Assembly: GCF_028453695.1 (NCBI RefSeq) | Contig: NC_135778.1 | Coordinates: 31,919,214 to 31,983,213, forward strand | Direction: 5' to 3' | Length of the DNA: 64,000 nt | DNA from: Augochlora pura | Taxonomy: Eukaryota > Arthropoda > Insecta > Hymenoptera > Halictidae | Shown: piece after piece, positions 21,316 through 34,200 of the stretch | Numbering within the stretch: position 1 is the first letter of the stretch | How the letters are laid out: each line of letters starts with the position of its first letter | Made by a program: the position numbers and the translations under genes | The notes under the pieces: model-generated | What the model saw: only the letters and a program-made list of their open reading frames with translations | What the model was told of the DNA's origin: nothing | The model's database searches: none

Positions 21316-22959
21316 GTACGTATGTTTCTACATATGTACGCGTGCTTGTATGTTGTGTGACGGGGCTACGTGGGTCGCGTACGGGAAAGAAAGTGCTTTC
21401 ACGATTGTCGGGGCTTTTGTAACTCGCGGCGGAACCGTTTGCGCGCGCCACAGGTTTTCGTCGGCCATCGGTGGCGGGGGTGACGCAGGTTTTTCGAATG
21501 GATTTTGCAAAGTTTTTAGAACTTTGAGACACTGGGTCGAGCGACCGTACCGGTTCCGCAGGTTTTGTTTCACAATTGTTGCCATTCGGGGGAGACCGTT
21601 TCCTTGGAGACGATTGGGGACGAAATAGAGAAGAGCATGAATCAATTTTGGGACTAGTTTATGGTGGGAAAAGTTTGACGGGTGGGCGTTGTTTCGGAGG
21701 ATGAAGGTAAAAGAAATATATTTTTTAAGAGGACGGATCCATTCGTTTCAGGTTATTCAGCTTGTTTCGAATCACCGACGCTGTGAGAATTTTGAACAAT
21801 TTAATGGTTGAATGGAAATTTTTGAAAATCTTCTCGCATTTAATGGCGGTTCTGAGGTACACATCCAAAAATTTGCAACTCGAAACATTCGACTTTCATT
21901 GACATGCAACAATTTTTTATGAAACACTTTCTTTTGACCTTGTTTTAATCGGAGCTTGATAACAACTGTTCGAGGATTTGTAACACCTGAATGACTAATC
22001 TACTAAACTTTTTCCATACTTTTCAGATGCTTTAGACTATTAGTACAAACATTGTCAACGTGAACAATTCACTTTTTAATGAAATACCACAGTGTGCATA
22101 AAACTCTATTGACATTGTTTTATCTGATAACAACGTATCTATTTAGAAATTGTTAATACCTGAATGGAGTAATTATAAATTTGCAAAACTTTCCGAAAAT
22201 ATCAAGCTTAAAATACTTAAAATACTTTTCGTATAAAATAAAACAACTTTTGCAACACACCGTTCTTTCAATTTTGGTATGTCACTATATAAATTGATTT
22301 TGTCAAATCGAACTCAGTTAAATATTCCCTGAAAAAAAGAGAACGAATTAGATTTTCTCCATTTATAAATGAAAAACCAAGTCTATGAAATTCAAAACAG
22401 CAAAACTCAAATTATTTACTTAAAATTGTTTGAAGAGTTTAGAAATTGTTCAGCTTGTTGAAACGATTAAATAAACTAAATTACTATCTATATAGCTTCT
22501 ATATATCTTGTAATTAGCGCAGACAATTTTTACTTTGCATAAAGATCCGCAGTTTAGTGATAATAAACCGTTCAGCACAGGCGAGGTGAGTTGGGGTCAC
22601 ATCAATCTGGCATTCGTTACGGTCGTGCGTTAACATGTCTCTTACAGTGTCTTCCGCATTAGTCAAGTTTGAAGTGAGATTATTATTGTTAATACGACAC
22701 GCTTCTGGAAAAAGGATTAGGAATGATTTCGAAGCAGGACGTGTTTATGCGTGTGCATGTGTATGTGTGTGTGTGTTCTCGACAATCAGGAATGCGATCG
22801 TTTAAACGGAGTAACAGTGATTTAAAGGAAGTATGTTTGTAGACCGTTTTGAGTTCAATGAACACACGTTCATTTGGAAGGAATCTGATGCAGGTGTATC
22901 CTGATAAGTCTCGTTTAATTAGAAGAAAGTGCAAGATTTTTATTTTGTTTTAGCACAAT
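21316..22959. other. Putative first-intron DNA with a GT microsatellite
   Basis: GC-rich until about 21720, then plain AT-rich DNA with no gene seen. A short GT-rich tract (GTGTGCATGTGTATGTGTGT) lies at about 22751-22777. A donor-like GCGAG/GTGAGT occurs at 22585/22586 without a convincing exon. Confidence 0.4.
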
Positions 22960-23270
22960 GCTTATTACTGTTACAGTAGTATATTTGTAATTGCAACGGT
23001 AGAATGTTTGTAATTGATGCAGTACAATATTTGTAATTCATACTGTACAATATATTTAGAATTGTCGCGGTACAATATTTATAATTGTTGCAACAGAATA
23101 TGTATCATTGATACGGCACAATATAATATTTATAATTGTTACAGTATTGTTACAATATTCATAATTGAAGTAATGTAGTATTTATAATTACTGAAGTACA
23201 ATATATATAATTGTCACAGTAGAATATTTGCAATTGATACGGTATAATATATTGAGAATTGTTACAATAT
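22960..23270. repeat. ~28-bp minisatellite, array 3
   Basis: About eleven variants of TAATTGTTACAGTACAATAT. This is the same motif as arrays 1 and 2, located about 2.5 kb beyond them on the far side of the GC-rich block. Confidence 0.7.
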
Positions 23271-23689
23271 AATAACGAAGAAAGTTATTTCAAGAAAGTT
23301 TGAAATAACTTTATCTTAATTTTCCAATACAATACTAATCTATGCTAAAATTGCACCATTTTGTACACTGCTTAGATATCTTCCACGTGGTATTGTATAA
23401 AGTAAAATAATCACGCTGTTGTCTTTTAACATCGTGAAAGTAAAAATTTCAAGACACGTTTACAGCACTCAACACGCTCAATTAGATAACACGAAGACGT
23501 TGTAAACTTGTTTGTATATCAGTGATATAATTACGCAACAATCGAAAACCGTTTCGCATAAATTGGAGCGAGTTCGATATTGTTTTGCTGCAGTTCGTTG
23601 TTTACCATGTGAAAGATTTTCATGGATTCTCGTCTTAAATGGAAATTATTGAATCGCTTGAAATATTTATAGTATCATTTGAAAAATGT

Positions 23690-23845
23690 GCTGCTCCATT
23701 TTGAAGATTGTTTGAATCGATAAATGTTTCTTGTATCGGTAATAAAATTTCTTGTACTGATAAAAAATTTCTTGTACCGATAAAAGATTTCTTATTAAGA
23801 TCGAAGATTTCTTGTATCGTTTGAAGAATTTCTCGAAATAAACCC
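23690..23845. repeat. ~25-bp GATAAAAAATTTCTTGTAC tandem repeat
   Basis: Five to six variants of GATAAAAGATTTCTTGTACC. The 77-codon minus-strand ORF here (repeated YKK) is simply the repeat in translation. Confidence 0.65.
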
Positions 23846-24019
23846 CAAAGTAGGCGTAGAATTTAATTTTCACGATATGCACGGTTTCCTGCGTTTGCAC
23901 TTATCACAAATGCATGGAATTCTGCAGTCTAGTTGCATATTGCATCTAGTTGCATACCTGACAACGAGGGGAAAAAAGGTTGTATTTATTTGGTTTGAAT
24001 ACTCTTTTTTGTGAATTTC

Positions 24020-24260
24020 TGATGGTAATAAAGAGAATTTTTAATGGACAGTAGCATTTGGAGAATTTTTAATAAAACATAGAATTTGGAGAATATTTAG
24101 TGGAAAATAGAATTTGAAAAATTTGAAGTGTAAAGTAGGATTTGCAGAACTTTTACTGAGAAATAGAATTTGCGAAATTTTGTTTGGAAAATAGAATATG
24201 GGATATTTTCAATGAAAAGTAGAATTTATGAAGTTTCTAGTGAGAAATAATAACATTTAT
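24020..24260. repeat. ~33-bp GAATTTTTAATGGAAAATA tandem repeat
   Basis: About seven variants of AATAGAATTTGGAGAATTTT plus AATGGAA, evenly spaced at about 33 bp. Confidence 0.7.
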
Positions 24261-24282
24261 TTGCTAAATAGATTATGCTTAA

Positions 24283-24521
24283 CCTCTTAGGCACGACACG
24301 CCACTATAGTGGATTTCTTGAATGTTTCGCGCTTTGCTCAATTGTTTAATTAATTATTAAAGTAAACGATTAAAGTGAAAGGGTGTATGGACAATACACT
24401 AAGAAAATAATATATGTAATTAATATTATATATAGCTGTACAGAAAAAATATATATTAAGAAAAATGGAAATTTAGTTATGAAAAACTTTATCTGTGCAA
24501 AATCCAGCCGTAACTAAGAGA
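24283..24521. mobile_element. piggyBac-type miniature element with TTAA flanks
   Basis: TTAA at 24279-24282 and 24522-24525 flanks 239 bp with inverted ends: left CCTCTTAGGCACGACACGCC, right (reverse complement) TCTCTTAGTTACGGCTGG. A small palindrome, CCACTATAGTGG, lies just inside the left end. It has no coding capacity. The termini differ from those of 4092-4322 and 57324-57565, so it is a separate family. Confidence 0.65.
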
Positions 24522-25422
24522 TTAAATTAGTAGTATTAATAGTGATGCGATAAGATTCCATTGATATCTATTTCCGCTGCCCGTCGACTTTATTTCGACA
24601 AAAACAATTATCCAACATCGATTACTGATTTTAATGCCAACGAATGGGATATCACTATAATCGACAGTGAGTTTCTTAGACTTTGCTATCAGTTTTCCTC
24701 TTTCCTTAGGCGATTATGTAAATTAGGATCCAACGCGTTGGTTTCGTCGACCTTGGACCATGCTACCAAAATCAGTGGCCCAAAGAATTTCGAATGAACG
24801 TTGGTAACTGCGTTATTCGGAAATTATGACGTCAGCCATTGTGTTCAACTATCCGAGTGCTTTGAGCAACAGAATGTTGGCGAAACGACTTGGTTGTAAT
24901 TAATGAACATAATTCAATTAATATAAGGAAATAGAGAAAAATTCACTTTCGTGGAAAAATTGATTCACTTCCTGTAAATAAAAAGAAATCTACGGTGTTG
25001 GGTAATGAATTTTTTGATAAACAAAAATAGCGTCTATTATAGACAATGCAAAAATAAAATAATTTTTAAGAGGAAAATTCTCAAATCCGACCTTCGCCAA
25101 TTCGTATCTTTAAAAAATAATTGTATCAATAAAAATTATTGGACAATCAGTCTCTCGATCAAAATAATTGTTTGCTTCAGACTATACCTTCAAATAGGTA
25201 ATAAAAAAGAAGCAACGAACCAAATTCGAGAAATAATTATAGAGCTAAAAATTCGCGAGCCAACCCTCGCCCACTCATGAATAAAAGTAGAAATCGGGAA
25301 GTTGTACGCCACTGTCTCGTAAACAGTTTCGTGATCATCGCTGTGATAACTTAACCCCTCCTCCCCTAGTATCGCATGCATTTTGCTACGGTAAACCAGT
25401 TTGTCAGTTATAACATTCGAAC
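24522..25422. other. Non-coding, no recognised feature
   Basis: Contains ORFs of 78 and 91 codons on the + strand with no motif. It runs into the first of two gaps that bracket the CT tract. Confidence 0.35.
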
Positions 25423-25522
25423 NNNNNNNNNNNNNNNNNNNNNNNNNNNNNNNNNNNNNNNNNNNNNNNNNNNNNNNNNNNNNNNNNNNNNNNNNNNNNN
25501 NNNNNNNNNNNNNNNNNNNNNN
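25423..25522. other. Assembly gap (100 N)
   Basis: 100 undetermined bases next to a low-complexity tract, most likely left because the repeat could not be assembled. Confidence 0.99.
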
Positions 25523-25567
25523 CTCTCTCTCTCGCTCTCTCTCTCTCTGTCTCTCGGTCTCTCTCTG

Positions 25568-25636
<69 letters not shown>

Positions 25637-25845
25637 GCCTTTTTCTGTCTCTCTCTGTCTCTGTCTCTATCTCTCTCTCTGTCTCTATCTCTCTCTGTCT
25701 CCGTCTTTCTCTTTCTCTTTCTCTCTCTCTCTGTTTCTCTGTCTCTCTGTTTCTCTGTCTTTCTGTCTCTCTGTCTCTCTGTTTCTCTGTCTCTCTGTCT
25801 CTCTGTCTCTTTGTCTCTCTGTCTCTCTGTCTCTCTGTCTCTCTG

Positions 25846-25892
<47 letters not shown>

Positions 25893-25906
25893 GTGTCTCT
25901 CTGTCT

Positions 25907-25941
<35 letters not shown>

Positions 25942-25967
25942 TGTCTCTTTCTCTCTCTGTCTCTCTG

Positions 25968-26009
<42 letters not shown>

Positions 26010-26043
26010 CGTCTCTCCCTCTCTCTCCGTCTCCCCCCCCCCC
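25523..26043. repeat. Long CT/CTGT microsatellite
   Basis: Over 500 bp of nearly pure pyrimidine on the + strand: (CT)n interrupted at regular places by CTGT, with C8 and C11 runs at the end. The four long ORFs across it (up to 285 codons of Leu-Ser or Arg-Glu) are translations of the repeat and of the N runs, not genes. Confidence 0.98.
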
Positions 26044-26143
26044 NNNNNNNNNNNNNNNNNNNNNNNNNNNNNNNNNNNNNNNNNNNNNNNNNNNNNNNNN
26101 NNNNNNNNNNNNNNNNNNNNNNNNNNNNNNNNNNNNNNNNNNN
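26044..26143. other. Assembly gap (100 N)
   Basis: A second 100-base placeholder inside the CT tract, so the true tract is longer than shown. Confidence 0.99.
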
Positions 26144-26196
<53 letters not shown>

Positions 26197-26197
26197 T
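26144..26197. repeat. CT microsatellite, distal part
   Basis: (CT)n resumes after the gap and ends in CTGTCTCTC. Confidence 0.97.
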
Positions 26198-27480
26198 GAC
26201 TCGAAGCTGATATTCAGACCAGTAGTTCCTTGACCGAATTTTTTTAAAACCATCTTTGGCACTACGTCGTAGTAATGGTGTTCCGTCTGTGCACCTGGTA
26301 TACTTTTTCCACCGCCACAGTTGAATTACTTCCTTTTTCGATCTCGCGCCGTATAACAATCTCGATCGTGAGATCTTAGGTTCTTACTTCAACCTCCGTC
26401 TGGCGATAATCGACGCAGTCTACCTGCATTCTCGATAGACACCGGATAAAATCTTTGGGAAACGGCACGGTGGCAGCAATTGTTTTTTTTCAGAATCTTT
26501 TGCTGTTTTTTTTTAAATCGTTTCCTTTTTTAGAAGTTTTCACTTACTTGTTGTTGCACGTATTATTGTAGTGCGTTATATATTTGTGAATAATCATTAA
26601 ATTTTTATATTAAGTTAGCGGTCAAATACGTATATTATATAATAATTCTGGTTACACGTTCCACTTATTAACGAATTAAAAATTCGTGTATTTTAATTAC
26701 ACGAGTAAACGTGTATTATTTCCATGGCAAGCGTATATTTATTACACGTGTATACTAATATTGAAATACTCGTGTTCGTAAGATTTTGAAATTATTCGAT
26801 TGATTTTACACACTTTTCGAATTTTTATATAAATATCTACGATATTTCACTGTCATTAATTTCAATTTGATGTTAGACATTATTGCATTACTATTTTATT
26901 TTACATTTTATTGCATTCTCATTTTACTATATATATTTTATTGTATACAATATATATATATTATATTTCGTTGCATTATTTCAAATTTCGTTAAATACAA
27001 TCTCACTTTGCTAACAGTTTTTCATATATTTAAAGAGTGTAGTAATATTTCGAAGCATTTAAGGTACACCATTTAGTTGTTTACAATTCTGGAATTACGT
27101 TCGTCTTTAATCGAATCGGCGTTCCGTTTCATCATCGACGTTTCAGGCGATTTCTACGATTTTTGCAAAGTACATGAAACGGCACGATACATACCGGAAC
27201 GAACTATCGACTGTACCTATGACTTCCGGTCTATGGAACGCTATGATGACATGTATTTCGCTAATCAGAAGTTGCGAGAACCCCATTACAATTACCTTTC
27301 GCGCAATCGGAGGACGAACCGATATCTCGAACATTAGAGCAGAATACGTTTTTGTTGAGCTACAACGTTTGTTCACGTATATGCATCAAAGCAATGTAGA
27401 TATGTAGTGAAAGTTGTACAGATATTTATCTCGCCACAAGGTTGCTAATAATTTCGAAAAGTATACGATTTTATCAAACC
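26198..27480. other. Non-coding, no recognised feature
   Basis: AT-rich after about 26460. Three overlapping short ORFs at 27077-27407, on both strands, have no motif. Confidence 0.35.
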
Positions 27481-27489
27481 ACGCGTCAA

Positions 27490-28010
27490 ATAAAGTTGAA
27501 AGAAACGATTTTCTAAAATTGTTATATCTCATTGAAAATTCAATTTCGCTGGTTACCTCATAGCGTTGCGAAAAATTCGCAAATCTTTTTAAGTTGATAC
27601 TTTAACATTCAATTGTTAAAAACTTCCAAACTGATACGATATATGTAGCGGGGTTTTAATGAGGTTGTTGTCATCTTATTGAAAAGTAAATTGTTCGAGC
27701 TGCTAATTTATTTACACATACTTCAGGACATAATAAATTTATAGTGTTCCAACATTTAACCAATTGATTATTAAAAATTCTCAAAGAGATACTTTTCTAT
27801 TAAGCCTTGCATAAAACGCAGTTGAAAGTATTTTACAAAAGAAATTGTCGCATTTCATTGAAAAAATTATCTTCTAATTTGCAAATTTTTGTATATGAAC
27901 AGCAAAAATGTAAAAAAAATGTAAAAAAAATGTTTGTGAATTTATATTTGGTCAATCGCTTGTTAAAAAATCTCAAACAGGTAGACTTTTAACTCAGAAT
28001 TGTAAAGCTT
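27490..28010. repeat. Degenerate ~150-195-bp repeat, about three units
   Basis: Anchor phrases CAATTGTTAAAAACTTCCAA (27609), CAATTGATTATTAAAAATTC (about 27760) and CAATCGCTTGTTAAAAAATC (27953) recur. Each is associated with a TTTCATTGAAAA-type phrase. The array is very diverged. Confidence 0.45.
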
Positions 28011-29281
28011 TTTAACAAAATATTCAAAAAACGCAGGTCTAACCGTGAAATAACTCATCTGCGAAACAATTTCGATGAAGCTACCAATTAACAAAATCGT
28101 TTCATCCTAACAACATATACAATTTTCATCGCAATGCCACCTAAAGCAGCTCATCGGGAGCACGTAATAAAGTGAATATGACTGAAAACGCTATCGAGAG
28201 TAGAAGTGCTGTAATACCGACAGAAATACGTGGAAAACGGCGAAGCACTGCAATTATTCTTGATCGATAGACCGCGGATTTTATGCATTTACGACAAAAG
28301 TGAATAATTGAGACATAATACTGCGAAGATATAAAAACAAATTTGACGATTTCGTTACACGTGTCTTCGAGGTAACAGAATTATTAGCAGAAGCAATTTA
28401 TTTTTATTTAATTTCTATTTCTTGCGATCGATGCGGGATATTTTTATCTTGCGCAAAGATCCGCGGCCTAATCATCAGTGTCATCATAATGTATCGGAGA
28501 ATATTCGATGCTCGGATTACAATTGTAACAGGTTCATTTGCTGGGTTCGTCGGTACCGTTCGCCAGCTACACGTGCAGAAGCGAAATTTGGAATCAGTGG
28601 TTTACGTCGCCGATTTAAAACCGGTTTTACAACCGACTCCTGGCTAGTTGTATGTTTACCATGGGTACACATTTATCGTTCAATTATCGTCCGTTCTACG
28701 AGCACGAAATGTGTATTAGGCGCGTCTCGAGTACTCTATTGTTAACGGAGATACTATTGATATTAATATTTTATATCGGATTAACCTATAATTAAATCAT
28801 TTCATTACATTTTGTTGAATAATACTGCCTAGTGTAAATAGATTTGTACAATATAATTCATTTATATTGCTATACAATATACATTATAAAAATATTATCT
28901 TGATCTCAAAAGAATAAATAAATACTGCTGAATCGTTTATGAGAGAAAATATTACTATATATGTAACCCTTTTATTCAATTAAATCATTACTATATTCAC
29001 TACGTTAATTCTGTCTATACTGATGATTTCTGTCATATTATAATGTATTAAAATGAACGAATTAAAATCTGTATATTTTTGTTAGATATATGAAATTACA
29101 TAAAATTTCATAGTGATTACTACAATGTAATTGTTATGACTTACTTAACACACGCTATGCGCTATGATTCTACATTAATTTATTATTTAAATGTAATGCT
29201 AATGCAGCAGAAATATTTATCTGTAATTAAACACACAATTTTCAATGCTGCTTATAGCAATACTAATAATACTAATAATAT
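28011..29281. other. Non-coding, no recognised feature
   Basis: A 107-codon + ORF (28422-28745) rich in Arg, Cys and Ser has no recognisable domain. Surrounding DNA is AT-rich. Confidence 0.35.
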
Positions 29282-29761
29282 TGTAACGTGTTGATAAGGT
29301 TACAAAGGAAAGGACACAGTGTGTTAGGCAAAACTCAATCTGGCTTTATTTTACAAGAGAGATCGCGTGGGTTCGATGAACTGCAAATATATATATTAGT
29401 CGCCATGTCTCTGGCTCTCGCTATTTATAATAGGTTCCAAACAAGGCGTGGCCTTTTCGGGAGTCAAATCGGGGGTAGCGTTCCTTACCCCTCCGTTCGG
29501 TTTTTTTGGCGGGGGCGAAGGATATCGCTCGCGTCATCCTCGTACCGAGCTGACCGTTCGGCCAGGCAGCGGTACGCGGCCGGCGGCATTTCCTCAGCTA
29601 GGTCTGCTGTGCACGTACAAGTAATAAAGAAATAAAGAAATAAAGGAATTAAGTAATTTTCGTACTTGCAAACGTCAAGGAAGGTTTTTTCGCCAAATCC
29701 TTGGCATCTGCAAGCGGACAGCTCGAATAGTTATTACGGTCGCCGGCCGTGTGCCGCTACA
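29282..29761. mobile_element. Solo LTR with 4-bp target duplication
   Basis: A 480-bp GC-richer block opens TGTAACG and closes CGCTACA, the TG...CA form of LTRs with a short imperfect terminal inverted repeat. ATAT at 29278-29281 and ATAT at 29762-29765 fit a 4-bp target duplication. Inside are a TATA-like TATTTATAATAGG near 29425 and AATAAAG-type polyadenylation signals near 29624-29645. No primer-binding site or internal coding sequence follows, so this is a solo LTR left by recombination. The last ~145 bp also occur inside the chimeric element at 44129-44530. Ty3/gypsy or BEL are both possible. Confidence 0.75.
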
Positions 29762-31162
29762 ATATACTAATAAGATTTCACTAGAAATAATAATTAACAT
29801 CATTTACGCTAAATATTAATTTATTTATTTTTTATTATTATTATAAAATCAAGGAATGCAGAATATTCGTATAATGTTGATATTAATACCAATAAGTTGA
29901 TTAGTAACAAAACTGATAAATTACTATAAAAAAGAATTTCACTATTAAGTCGTTTATATAGTAATCAATTTTTTGAACTGATGATTTAATTGTATATCTT
30001 TATATTGTCATATTTTCGTTAGAAATTATTTGTGCAGTTATTAGAACCATTGACCTGTTAGTTAATTGTTACTATACCTTTTCAAATAATACTGATATGA
30101 TATGGGACAGAAAACCACGATATTTTTTAGGGTTAGTCTTATGATTTTATTCGTTTGTTTGGTCGCGCATGTTGCGCAACACCAGAACTCGCGAACGCGA
30201 TCCGCGCGTTGGAGTTGAAATCTGCGGAGACTGTCACTCCGGGAACGTTGAGAGGCCGCCGATCACGATCGCCGCAAGGTTACATTAAATTGGAACTGTA
30301 AGGTCGGCGTATATGGTCCAATCCTCCGTCACGGCACTATTATAATTTCGAAAAGATGCGAAAATACCGGGAACAAGGTCTACCTTGCCTTGGAAATAAT
30401 TATATCGTGCCCTGCATCGATACTTTTCCAATTTTGCAAGATTTGTTTAAAAAAGTGATTCAAATTATTATCCTTTATGACAGCACACGTTGCATTAGTG
30501 AATGGAAACAAAATCTTTCTTTCCTGTATAATTTCATAGCAGTACACTGATTTTAATTTCTTTTCAACTGTTGGTATATTATAATAAAATATATTTTTAA
30601 CTATACAAACAAATATAATATAATAATACTGATTTTTAATAGAAATAAAAAATATATATTGCATTTGTGTTTAGAAATTTGTATTATCATTTCTTTGTAT
30701 GATAAAAAATATATATTTTATTATAATATATGAAAAGATGGGTTTTCGAGGTTTCTGTGTTAAGAAACATAATAATTATGTAATAAAATATGTATATATA
30801 CAAGATAAATATATATATATATATTGTTTCCATTACATAAATATATTTTTTATATAGACGTATACATAGTAGATATATTCCGATATATAATAGCATATAT
30901 TGGGAGAAATTGTGAGAAATAGATGATTATAATATACATTCTAATTTAAATAACTTTATCACTTTGAATATTTTATTGGCCTCTGTTAATATGAAATAAT
31001 CTCGAAGGAATTGTTCTTATATTTTTCAATTTAACTGTTGGTACACTTAGCAAAAATTCTCATCTCAAACTGTTCGAAACGAAACGTAAAAATTGAATTC
31101 CATAAAAAATTGGATAACAAATCTATAACATTGAAATAATCTTTTTTCTATTTTGATTGCAG
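29762..31162. other. Non-coding with a GC-rich segment of unknown origin
   Basis: The segment 30160-30330 is GC- and CpG-rich (CGCGATCCGCGCGTTGG) with sharp borders in AT-rich DNA. It could be an element fragment or a regulatory island. The remainder, 30540-30900, is very AT-rich. Confidence 0.35.
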
Positions 31163-31222
31163 CCCTTTCCACCGCCTCCGAGGATGTGGGGGATGGAATT
31201 CGAGGGCACGAAAACGACACCG
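31163..31222 (+). CDS. Candidate 60-bp internal exon
   Basis: The acceptor TTTTTTCTATTTTGATTGCAG precisely precedes a GC-rich 60-bp segment closed by the donor CCG/GTAAGAG. Flanks are AT-rich intron-like DNA. In phase 0 it reads PFPPPPRMWGMEF then EGTKTTP. In phase 1 it reads LSTASEDVGDGIRGHENDT. The third frame is also open, so coding phase is undetermined. The length is divisible by three, so the exon could be a skipped cassette. It might be spliced to the leader at 20896-21315 and the microexon at 62349-62375. I do not recognise the protein in any frame. Confidence 0.5.
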
Positions 31223-34200
31223 GTAAGAGAAAACGATTGAATATCGATTTATAACGAGTGTTCCCCAAATTTTATATTATTTGTTCCAATTTGATTTATC
31301 TCATATTTGATTTCCTTTCCCAAAGTTTCGATTATTGAAATTATTTGGTCTATTTATAGCGAATGTGCCCGTTTCAAGAGTTTTTGTTGATATTTGATGA
31401 TAAGTAACCCTTTTAATCCTAAGAAGAATACATTTTTAAAGTGAGAAACACCCGCTCGTTAAACATTCGTTGTTTTAGCAACATTTGATAAATGAACGGT
31501 CCAATATTTAGTTATAGGACTGTTACTATGTTTGTATAATGATCTAAGAATTTTTAACAACTGAACAGTTAAATATAAATTATATCTTGCCAAAGTTTCG
31601 AGAATTATATTTAAAAATATCCAGCTTAGTCAGTTCATTTGTTAATAGAAAACAACATTTTATAATACAATTTAATAAATACATACATATTCGCGAATTT
31701 TGAACAACTAAACGAGTCAATATACGATTACAAATAATTTACCACAATTTCTGTACCCTTTCTAGTCTAAGTCAACAATGTTTTATCTATAAAATAGTAC
31801 GTATAATTAGCGACAAAGTAACATTTATATTTTTACTAACATTTTCTATTATTTCTAATATAGAAATATACACGTATGGCGTTTTGCTAAGTTTTTGTTT
31901 AATTATCACCAACGAGCGAAACGACCAAGCCAACGATCGCGTCAGAACGGTACTCGTCAAAATACTCGTTAAAAATGCAAATGAAAATTTTTTTGTAAAA
32001 GAGTAAATTGTTTAACATGATCTCAGATATCCCCCATTTCTGGATTGTCAGACGCCTTTAGGACATCCTTTGTATTCTTTTGACAGATTTCTCCTCCAGT
32101 TTTTAAATAACGTTCGATTAAAACTCGCTCCTTTAACGCTCAACATACATTCCCCATTCTGAACGATTTTATCTGACCCAAAGACTAATATTTAATTGAA
32201 AAAGGGAAGAGAACAATTTCGAATATGTACCGACGATCGCCGCGTTATCGGTATCAAACATAGATGCATCACTTTAATCTGTTGATACGGCGCAGCGTGC
32301 CGTCGTCGTATCATTTGAAACACGTTTGACCTTTCTGTTGACGAGAAACACTTTTTCGGCCAATGACTGCCCGTTGTTATATAGTGCACTCGAGGCCGAA
32401 AAACCAATCAGTCAATCGGACGATCGATCAAACATTTTTTTATCCAGACTCACTTTCGATGACCTTGAAATAATCTAGAACAACTGTTCTTTGTGCTTGC
32501 TCGAAGTATAAGATGAGAAAAAAGAAGGAGGAAACAATTCTTACTGCACGCTCGATTTGAGGAAAAGCTGACTGCCTTGAATTATTTTCTGTCACTGTTC
32601 GAAAAATACTTGTCGTCCTCCCTGTGCACTTTAATTTAGTTTTATGCTTTTCGTATTAATTCGCTGGGGATTCGTTTATTGTATATACGATACAATAATG
32701 CTGAATGTACAAATAAATATATCACATGGGAAACGATGAGCGTCGTATTTAGTTGATCGACGAAGTATTGGTACCTTCCTTCAAAATAAATTATTTTAAA
32801 GGAATAATGAAATAAGTAAATTATGAAATAATATATTATGAAATATAAAAATATAAAGAGATAAATTATAATGTTAGATAAATATTGAAAATGAAAGAAT
32901 ATAATACTATAATGATGTATGTGAATAATAAAATGATATAATACTATAATGCTACATATAAAAATGAAAAGAATACAATGCTATAACATTGCATGTACGT
33001 AATCAGAGAAATATAATAACATATATATTTAGAAAATTTGTTAATGGTTAATTGATTAATAATAACATTATTTAAACTGATTTTTTGCCAAATTGGTTAA
33101 TAGTAGACTCATCTGTATGAATATTGTTTACGCTAATTTGTTTTATCTGTAGTAATATAAAATATTATATTGAAATGTGTTACACTTATTACACATATTA
33201 CAGTATATTAAGTCATCTAATAATTATTATAATATCATACGTGTATAAAAATAATTTTATACATATTATGACGTACTTTTATACTATATTCATCATAATT
33301 ACATACATATACATAACCTTGACATTTTGTACAAAAAGATATCTAGAACTCAATGTTTTCTATACTAAATATATGTAATTAAATATACCTTCGTAGTATA
33401 ACATATACAATATTTAATAAGAATAATCGATAAATTTAATAAACAAGCACGTACAAAGTATATAATTTCAACAACGAATAGATTTGTGTTGACATTGTCC
33501 AAGAAATTAAACAAAAAGCGAAATAGATTATAAAACTAGTAACACGTTAATTTGTTTAACGCGTGATTTTTAAATGTTTCAAATACAAAGTACAGGTTGA
33601 AATAATACTAATATTTGCCAATAATGCTCGCGGAAGCTATCAGACGGCCATAATATGATCCGATTAAAAATCAACGTTCGTCCTCTCTAATCCATCACCT
33701 GGCCGTCGTGAAAGGAAGTTTTTTTTTTTTCTTCAATGCTTATCTATGGAACAGCTTATCCATCTTCGTACTCTGATTTCGCATTGGATTATGGACTTTA
33801 AATGTTGATATAATTTACGGTAGAATAAAAGGTCCGCCGATAAAAGAAACGCCGACGGTTTATCTTGTTCTGCGACCCTCCCCTCGCACCTCTCACTGCC
33901 GCACGTTCACCCATCATTTAATTAATATCGATAATTCGCGGGGCGGAAGATATTGCGATCGCGCTTTGTGTTCGTTTACCCCCTCGCACTTGACTGCGCC
34001 GCCATTTTCGGAGGGATTAGTCCACTTTGACAGATTGATAATGGGCCTTTCCACACTTTTTTTTATACTGACGAAAATATTTTTCTGAAACGCAGAACTC
34101 TCTAGAAATCGTTATCCATACCGCGGATTTTATAAACAATGATTTTTAACATTTGCCTCGGGACCACTCGATCAAACATTGTTTGAACTAGTATTTTTTA

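Noticed and set aside
22561..22590. GTTCAG acceptor and GCGAG/GTGAGT donor enclosing ~10 bp
   Set aside because: An exon this small without a polypyrimidine tract is implausible. The donor alone may be a cryptic site.
22743..22790. GT-rich tract as a separate functional element
   Set aside because: A short interrupted microsatellite of a kind common in insect introns.
25376..26359. Four long ORFs (224-285 codons) of Leu-Ser or Arg-Glu repeats
   Set aside because: They are translations of the CT microsatellite and of N runs on both strands.
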